DNA from: Prorocentrum cordatum
Lineage: Eukaryota > Sar > Dinophyceae > Prorocentrales > Prorocentraceae
DNA: 64,000 bases
NCBI GenBank assembly: GCA_963575745.1
Contig: CAUYUJ010010447.1
Span: forward strand, 392,186 to 456,185
Direction of reading: 5' to 3'
The position numbers and the translations under genes were made by a program. Within the stretch, counting starts at the first letter, position 1. The number at the start of each line of letters is the position of its first letter. The notes under the pieces are model-generated. The model had not been told where the DNA came from. It searched no databases and worked only from the letters and a program-made list of their open reading frames with translations. Positions 56,858-64,000 of this stretch are shown one piece after another.

Positions 56858-57335
56858 GGTTCCGGGGTGAAAATTCATTTGAGACCTCCCGACACTGAGC
56901 TGGAAGGCCCGGCCGCGACAAACAAGCTCCCCAATGAGAATTTTAATTTGGAAAATGGCCATTTTGGGAGCTCGCGTACACCTCCCCCCCCGTCCCCGAG
57001 AGACCCGTTTTGCGCTGGGAGAGGGTTCCATACGGATTTTCACACTGGGACGGTTCCGGGGTGAAAATCCATTTGAGACCTCCCGACGCTGAGCAGGAGG
57101 GCCCAGCCACGAAACACAAACTCTTCAATAACAGATCTCATTTGGAAAATTGCCATTTGGGGGGCTCGGGTGCGCTCCCTTCCCCCCATCCCCGAGAGAG
57201 CTGTTTTGCGCTGGGAGAAGGTTCCAGATGGATTTTCACACTGGGACGGTTCCGGGGTGAAAATCCATCTGGTACCTCCCGACGCTGAGCGGGAGGGCCC
57301 AGCCGCGAGAAACAAGCCCCCCAAATAAGAAATCT
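56858..57335. repeat. Tandem repeat, about 195-bp unit, 2.5 copies
   Basis: GGTTCCGGGGTGAAAATCCA starts units near 56859, 57054 and 57248. Each has GAGACCTCCCGACGCTGAGC and GGAAAATTGCCATTTGGGGG. The array ends 25-30 bp before the spliced-leader relic. Confidence 0.9.
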
Positions 57336-57360
57336 TGACGCTTCGCGTATCCCCACCAGT

Positions 57361-57379
57361 TCCGTAGCCTTGGCTCAAG
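57361..57379 (+). other. Relict dinoflagellate spliced-leader sequence
   Basis: TCCGTAGCC is followed directly by TTGGCTCAAG. The 22-nt dinoflagellate spliced leader consists of exactly these two halves with ATT between them, so this is the leader with a 3-nt deletion. It is on the same strand as, and 169 bp upstream of, the ATG of the large RING gene. In dinoflagellates such genomic relics mark genes that returned to the genome from trans-spliced mRNA. Confidence 0.8.
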
Positions 57380-57547
57380 CCGTCTCTGGGCCCTGGCTCC
57401 TCGGCCGGGTCTCCCAGCTCAAGGGGTCATCCCCTAGGAGTTTGCGGGCCGCGCGCTGCCCCCCGGGCCGCGCTCCGGCCATATCAGACTCCCTGGGTTT
57501 CGCCCTTGCGGCGCGGCGCGGCAGCCAGCCTGCAGGTCAGGCTTAGC

Positions 57548-60500
57548 ATGGATGGGAACCCGATCGACGACGGATCTAGGATTCCTGGGAACTTCGCGGG
57601 TGACGATGCAAGCCCAGTCGACGGCCAGGGGGCCCACGGACTGGCTGGTTCAAGACATCCTCCCCCAGGATCACAGGACACCATCCCGCCAGGGCAGCCG
57701 TCGCCCCTCGCTCCCTGGGACCCTCCGAGCACGGGCGGTCCGAACGCGTCCGCGGACCCCTTGATCGTTCCCGTCGACTTTGCATACACACGAGAACCAT
57801 CGGCCTTCAGCCAGACGGGAGGAGGGGGTGCCACGGTTAGCGCCGCGAGACACACTGATATTGCGACCTTCAGTCGCTTCCCTGGGTTTGACATTGACAG
57901 TAACGGCTCCTTCCCGCCGGACTTGTTTCCCTCCCTTACCCCGACACTTCCTCTGCCCCTGGCTGGGCGTCCAATTTCCTTCTCTCCTGGCGGTGAAGGG
58001 CAGAACTGGATCGCCCACGGCGATACCAGGACCACGGGGGGCGCTGGCCCCACTCCTGATCAAGTGCATCCCCCGACGGACTCAGGTCCATTCTGGCCGC
58101 GCAGGAGCTCCCGCCAGAGAGGCGCTCTCGGAGATCGCCCCGTTCCCGATGAAGAGCATCCCCCGAGAGACTCAGGCCCATTCTGGCCGCGCAGGAGCGC
58201 CCGCCAGAGAGGCGCTCTCGACGATCGGCCCAGGAGCCTCACCGACGAGGGCGGGTGGCCTAGGATTGAGGCCACCCAAGGGGGTGACCGCGTCTACGAC
58301 AGGAGGGGGGACGGACAGTCGCCTGCCCATGTCCCCGATCCGCATCCTATGGGCTTGCGCCTCTATTCCGCCGAGCGCCCCCCCTTGGACGCTTCAATGC
58401 CGAGAGAAGCAGCCTTCAGCTGCGAAGGGGCTAATCTTCTAACCGTGGAGGCTGGCGTCCCAGTCGTGCAGCCGACCCCCCCCGCGGACGTGAGCCGACG
58501 TCTAGACGGCTTTCGCCTTGCGCCCGCCGCCCTCCCTGGATGCAGCAGCGTGGTACACGCAGAAGATGGGCCTTCAGCCCGGGTCGCGCCGTGCGAGACA
58601 GCAGGTTTGGGGGGGTCTGTAGCTCGGGATGCTTCGAACGGACAGGTGGGCGCCGACGGCGACGCGGCGACCAGTCAACTCCCTGGTCACTCCCGTAATC
58701 CCGAGGACTCCCGTCCGTCACCCGCCCCCCAGTCGGACAGTCGCAGACGGGGCGAGCCTTCAGCTCGGGATTCTCATGCGGGACGAGCCTTCAGCTCGAG
58801 GCTCCAAGGCGTATCTGACAATCACAGAAGGGACGAGCCTTCAGCTCGAGAACCAGAGACGGCGCCAGTGGGCGCCGAGAGCGCCGCAGAAGCTGTGACC
58901 ACGAGTGGCGACGACACCGACCCTCCTGCCATCCCTGGTGAATCCACTCAGGGCCTCCCCCATCATGTGGATCCCCAAGCAAGCCGCGGGCGACCGACCG
59001 ACCCCGCCGACGTAGTCATGGAGGAGACTGGCTCCACAACGGGGCCGTCCCAGAGGAGACACTTCGAGGACCGCGCGGCTGGCGCAGCCAGCGGTGCAAG
59101 CGGATCATTTGGCTGCCGCCATGACACCGCCGCTCCCCTCCCTGGAGACATGGACGCCGCTACAGCAGCAGCGCCCAGCTCCCACTCCGCTAACCTCACC
59201 GACGGGACTGGCCTTCAGCCAGGAAGAAGCGAGCAGGAGACAGTTGGGTTGGGCGACAGGGGTCACAGAGCGGAACGTCCCGCTGCTGATAATGTTGAAA
59301 CGACCGACCGCGACCAACCTTCTCTGGTAACGACGATGGCGTTGTCTGCGGGCCGACTCCGCACGCCCGATGCCAGCAGGGTCTCCGCAGACCCCGCCGG
59401 CGTGACGGGCTCCCTGGTCGATCTGATCGATCACATCGGACCTCCGATCGTCGTCGCGGGATCGCCCTGCGTCTCCCTTTCCTCGCCTACCCGCTCCCCT
59501 CCCATCCACTCCTCTCCCGACTCACCCCCTGGGCTAGAGCATCCAGACGGCCTTCTGGGCGGTAGTGGCCACGGCTGCGAAGACCCGTCCCAAGGACTGC
59601 CAGCGGTTCTCCATTCGTCGTGTTGAGGCGCGCGGCTCCCAGAACGCCCGTTACGCCCGTCCCACTCCCCATGCCCCTCTCCTGACCTAGCCCTGGCGGA
59701 GGAACTGCGGAGGGAAAACCAGGGCGCCCCCTCGGACGCCGAGGATGACACCAGCCAGGACCATAGAGATAGGGGACAGTACGCAACCGACCTGCGCGCT
59801 CGATGGATGGACGCCACTGGGCACACGAACGCAGACTGGGCAGCCAGTCGGGAGGCTGACGGACCCATGCGTGGGCCGCGCGTTGCTGACGCTAGGGTCA
59901 CTGGCAGGGGGGGCACCATGAATGCCCTCCGTCGCCACCTAGTGCGTATCGACGGCCCCTGGCGTGAAATTCCCGATCGAGGGGCACCGAGAACGCCCCG
60001 TGAAACCAGGAACCTGGAGCTCCTCACTCGCCGCGCGTGGAGGGGGCACCGCCCTGGTCATCCAGGCATACGGGTAGGCAGCCCCCTGCGAGCGGTCCCA
60101 AACGAAGCTCTCCTCCCTGGGCTCGGATCGCAACGAGCCACCTCGGCACCAACCCTCGCCATCTTGGACCTCTCCTGGCTAGTCTGGTCAGTCACGGGAG
60201 GAGACCACGAAGGACGCCTCGGGGGTGCGCAACCAGACCCGACGCAAGTGCTAGCCTTCCGCTTCGCGAGTATCACCCATGACCCCAGTACAAGGAGGGA
60301 AAGACTGGACGCAGACGATCCCTCCGTGGCGGAAAGGCAACTAGCGCGTCTCGGGTACGCCGCCATGGCGAGTGCAGCACACCACTGCGACATAGGTATG
60401 GAACTTCCGAATGGATACGACACAAACAGCATGCTCTCGCCCACCAGGTCTCCCGGTGACGCTGTGCCCTCGCACAGTAGCGGCCCTAACCGACCAGGCG

Positions 60501-63500
60501 GTACCCAGGGCCCCATGGACGACGAAACCAGGGCGTACGCACATAGAGTCCTAATCCATGAGCGCAGGCAAAACATAGTTCACTTTCCGGACCACGGGGA
60601 TGTCAGACAGTGGGCCATCAGGAGGGGTAATCTCGAGCGGGTTGGTGACCATGTGCACTCAAGACGACAAGCAGGTAGAGGCCCAGTACCATGGGCAGAG
60701 CCAGCCCTAACAGGAGTAACGGCCAGCTCAATGGGCATCCCTGGGGTAGCGATCCAAGGTGGCGACAGAAATGACAACGCATGGCCCTGGTCCACCACAG
60801 CGCACCGCCTGCTGCTACAGGACTTCTTTTGCCCGACTCAACGGTGCGACTTCTGCGGGTCGTGGATGCTTCGAGACCCTACGGGCCGACGCTGCATCAC
60901 CTGCCAGAGGTTGGCCAACCCGTGGAGCTATAACGGGGGCGAGCGGCAATCGGGCGACCCCCACCAGGTTCACCCCAGCGCCGACGCGGAACAGCCACTC
61001 AACAGGCACGCACTCGACCTTCTTGATCGCACCTTGCTACTACAGCTGGTCAGGGCAGGCATGCGGTATGCCCCAATTGCAGAGCACCTCTACTCCCCAG
61101 CTCAACCGGGCCCCACTGATTTCACCCCGACCTGGCTCGTGGGCGAACTCCTGGGAGCCTGGAGACACATGGTGGCCCAAGCCTCCGGTTTGGCTGAGAT
61201 CTGGGCCAACGACGGCTCCATCGACAGGGCAGACCTTGGAGGCGAATGGCAACTGCACACAGCAGTGGCCTCCCTTGCCCTACTTTGCTCCGCGCCAGAC
61301 TCCTGGGTCCTTAATGCCTGCCAAAAAATACGCCGCGTCCTTAGGACTTGCCCAGAGGGACGATTGGACGGTTGGTTCCCACCGCAGCTTTACCACGAAG
61401 ACCCGAACGCGCACCCACCGCTGCTCTGGAGGGGTCCCCCAATGAGCAGGCCAACCGCGACGATCACGATAGGGCCGAACATTGTGGTAGACCTGGACGA
61501 TCTGCGCTGGCTAAACACCACCATCGGCGGTGACTACCTGGACCGAGCAATAAGCGACACACGAAACGACGTGGACCTCAGCAGAAGCTGGTGGCACACC
61601 AGAGACAGCCCACACGCCCAGGCAGCTGAGGTTATGGGAGGAGCGCTACAGGCTGCAGCGCGCACCGACTGGCGCCCACTACATGCCCAAATCGGGCAAG
61701 GACCCCCCCTGGGAAACCTCGTTACAGACGCCGTCATCCGACGCCTAGATTCAGACACTGGTATCCGTGGCCACGAACACGCGGAGCGACCCAGTGGCGG
61801 ATACGTCCGCATGGACGTGGACGACCCCTGGCGCGGCGGAGAAGCTCCACCAGCGGAGATGGAGGCAGAGGAACAGCCCTCTACAGACCTCCCCCCGATC
61901 CCGTGCAAGGCCTCTCCCCCGCTGAGCGGTCCCAGCGAGAAGCTTTCGTCGACGAGGTACACCGAATCAGGAGGATGGTGGCCAGTAACTCCGTCACCCC
62001 AGGCATGCGGTGGAGCCGGATCCTGGTCCCCTTCATATGGGGCACCGCCGCTGACAGGGGTCGTATCGTGCTCGAGCAGGCGTTTAGGTCCACCAATATC
62101 AATACCAATATCATCAACCAGGCAGCCACATGGTGGAGAGCGCGAGACGTCCTCTCATACAGGGACGCCCAGGTAGTCCTTGCGTCAGAGGCAGACACAT
62201 CTTCCAGGGCCACTGGAACCACACTCGAGGCACCCGAAGCGGGCAGCTACATTGCACCGCGGCTTCAGGAGTGGATGATGGAGCAACTAGACGCGAGTGG
62301 CTCCCTTCAGACAGCCATCCTGTCAGGGGATCGGCAGGCAGTAGAAGCGGGGGCGAGGGTGCGAGCGGAGCAGGCCAGGGCCGAGCAGAGAACGAATCCA
62401 AGGAACCAATGGCCTACGCAGGTAGGAAGGGCACGGCTTGGAACAGAGGCCGCGGCTGCGGAAGCTGCGAGCACAACCGCGCCCTGGCACGCGGACATCT
62501 GACAGCTGCTCAATCGAGCGAATGTTGCTATCCCCCTAGGGCAGGCTACCACCAGGCAGCGCGAGAGAAGAACACCTGGACAGACTCATCCGCACGCTAG
62601 ACGCCAGACAGCGGGACGAGGAGGGCGCAGGCAGGGGAACCATGCCCGCCCCCGAAGGAAGAACCTCCGTCAATGGCGACCAGGCGCAGTGCCTCGCTCA
62701 GAGCATGTTACTAGACCACAGAGCTAATGGGCAACCATGCTCCTGGATCTCCAAAACCCTGTGGCTCTGCCTGGCACCACACTACTTCCCCCTCCTGAGG
62801 CCAGTGCTGATTGTGCGAGCGCTGGACTCCCGGCCTTGCGACTTACTCTACCGGTGGATGACGAGAGCCGAGATGCACACGCCGGAAGACGTGGTTACCT
62901 GGCTCAGCAGGGAGGTGCCAGGAGCCAATCTGACGCCATACTCCGAACTCAGTAACCTGCAAATCCACGTCCTCATTAGTCACCTCGGCGAGGCGGCCTG
63001 TCTGACGCATCTCGACGCGAGCGTCTCCGCCAGAGCTTTCATCGAGAGTCTGGGAGACGGCCTTGCCCGGATCGGCCACCCCCCCGGAGACAATGCCAGA
63101 CTTCCCCCAGAGAACACGGACGCTGTAGAGGTCCCCTCCTGGGACCTTGACGAAGGAACCCCCCTATGCATGATCTGCAGCGAAAATATTCTGGGCACTG
63201 CGGAAGTTCTGATGCCATGCGGCCATTTGTTCCATGCCGAGTGTCTGAGTCAGTGGAGAGTGAGTCAGCCGACGCAGGCCCACACCGACGGAAGATGCTT
63301 CCCAGTAAACTGCCCCAACTGCCGCTCGAACGACAGGGGTAGCATCACCGTAAGACTGCCAGGACGAGTCAGCGACGCCGACGCCGCTGCCGTGGCGGTA
63401 CCGCCGGACCTTCTGCAACAACGTGACGGTGCCCAAGCCCCGCTGCAGCCGTTCCTGGGTCTACACGAGCTAGCCGAAGCGGTCAGGTATTGGGCCCCAG

Positions 63501-64000
63501 ACCTGGACTGCCTTAGAGCGCAGACGCTATCGATTCGACGGCCCCACACATATGTCACGCTTGCAGACATGCGCAGAATCCACGAGCATGTGAGCGAGAG
63601 GAGGTCCACACAGGAGAGGGAGCAAGCCCCAATGGATGTGGACGGAGCCCCGCCCGACGGCGGAGCCGGTCCGGACCCTGATGATACGCAAAACAGCTCG
63701 CAAAGCCCTGGGTCACCACTGCCAGCAGGACCTCCCGGTCCCACCAGCAGGGCCGACAGGATACGACAAGCTCCGCGGATCACATTTGGAAGATGGGCCT
63801 TACTTCTCGGACGGAATCCTCCCGAGGACGAACCCAGCAAGAGAGGGCCACTGCGGTTTCCCGTGAGCCTACTAACCACGGCGGTCCGAGACATTGCAGC
63901 CGATCTGGTAGTCTCCAGAACTGCGTACGTTGGCGATCGAGTCGCCGATGAAACTGGGGTCACATTTGCCCTCGCTGGCCACGACGCTTGGGAGCAGATC
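57548..64000 (+). CDS. Very large RING-H2 zinc-finger protein (probable E3 ubiquitin ligase), partial
   Basis: Exon 1 starts at ATG 57548 (the frame is open a little further up but without ATG) and runs to 59561. A 129-nt intron removes the in-frame TGA at 59624; exon 2 begins at 59691 and continues in the same frame to about 61900. There coding moves to the -1 frame at a C6 run (61891-61896) and goes on to 62421. A 118-nt intron (62422-62539) returns to the first frame, open to the window end. The product exceeds 2,000 residues. Exon 1 is Pro/Ser/Arg-rich and disordered, with a tandem DSGPFWPRRS-RQRGAL repeat. The middle has a zinc ribbon, CDFCGSWM...CITC (CX2C-X12-CX2C, from 60846). At 63167-63328 lies a RING-H2 finger: CMICSENI, MPCGHLFHAECLSQW, CPNC. 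RING-H2 proteins usually recruit E2 enzymes to ubiquitinate targets; substrate and location are unknown. I do not recognise the whole-protein family. Confidence 0.75.
57802..59222. repeat. Eight dispersed hairpins with constant CTTCA loop
   Basis: Loop CTTCA is closed by complementary but different stems: GGC/GCC (57802), GCGAC/GTCGC (57863), GCAGC/GCTGC (58409), GGGC/GCCC (58568), CGAGC/GCTCG (58753, 58784, 58834) and CTGGC/GCCAG (59208). They lie in exon 1 of the RING gene and are read in all three frames (AFS, PSA, LQP). Confidence 0.8.
59562..59690 (+). other. Intron 1 of the RING gene (predicted)
   Basis: GGGCG|GTAGTGGCC to a pyrimidine-rich CCCCTCTCCTGACCTAG|CC. Length 129 nt, phase 1. 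Splicing removes the only stop codon and joins HPDGLLG to ALAEELRRENQ. Confidence 0.65.
62422..62539 (+). other. Intron 3 or 2 of the RING gene (predicted)
   Basis: ACGCAG|GTAGGAAGG to TGCTATCCCCCTAG|GGCAGG, 118 nt, phase 0, with the AG|GG acceptor context common in dinoflagellates. It converts the frame reading NPRNQWPTQ into the frame reading GSAREEHLDRLIRTLDARQ. Confidence 0.7.

Noticed and set aside
57506-57547. TTG start 14 codons upstream for the RING gene
   Set aside because: Eukaryotic translation and the nearby ATG at 57548 make the ATG the better start.

Overview
The window looks like nuclear DNA of a dinoflagellate, most likely a GC-rich free-living lineage; the species cannot be fixed from sequence alone. 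Five signals support this. (1) A relict of the dinoflagellate trans-spliced leader lies at 57361-57379. (2) Introns can be modelled with GT-AG, GC-AG and possibly GA-AG borders and AG|GG-type acceptors. (3) A degenerate reverse transcriptase / RNase H / tyrosine recombinase / methyltransferase-like retroelement (25.3-29.3 kb) carries motifs that I know from dinoflagellate genomes. (4) A transposon-type protein remnant at the left edge is of a kind that is highly multiplied in dinoflagellates. (5) Coding islands are sparse and rich in G/C at third codon positions, in a very large amount of simple and tandem repeat. No bacterial-type operon, ribosome binding site, tRNA, rRNA or CRISPR array was found. 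Many long open frames here are artefacts of triplet-phased repeats.

Layout: 0-1.5 kb, remnant of a mobile-element protein (minus strand). 1.5-5 kb, low-complexity DNA with a palindrome cluster at 4.2 kb. 5.2-11.5 kb, a 1.4-kb inverted duplication around a 3.5-kb spacer filled with 11-bp-periodic repeats, NotI-centred palindromes and a 75-bp minisatellite. 11.7-13 kb, a short minus-strand split gene. 13.5-13.9 kb, an A-tract array with exact 10-bp period. 15-23 kb, exon-like islands on the minus strand separated by GAG/CCT and GAT microsatellites. 23.5-25.3 kb, tandem repeats and an AT-rich island. 25.3-29.3 kb, the retroelement, cut by 92 consecutive T. 30-36.3 kb, satellites with about 340-bp, 150-bp and 15-bp units. 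36.6-45.6 kb, a composite repeat that links telomere-like CCCTAAC arrays to other modules, plus GTG, GGACAGTGG and GTAGTGA arrays. 46-49 kb, weak coding fragments. 50.0-50.9 kb, the C-terminal exon of a multipass membrane protein. 51.5-57.3 kb, more 11-bp-periodic DNA, hairpin-bearing tandem repeats and a nested inverted repeat. 57.4-64 kb, the best gene: a very large protein with a CX2C zinc ribbon and a RING-H2 finger, preceded by the spliced-leader relic and running off the right end.

The genes do not form a pathway. The clearest functional inference is that the 57.5-64 kb gene encodes a RING-type (probable E3 ubiquitin ligase) protein. Two introns, of 129 and 118 nt, restore its frame; one further frame change at a C6 run remains. 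Its first exon holds eight short hairpins with an invariant CTTCA loop and different but complementary stems, read in all three frames, so the conservation is at nucleic-acid level.
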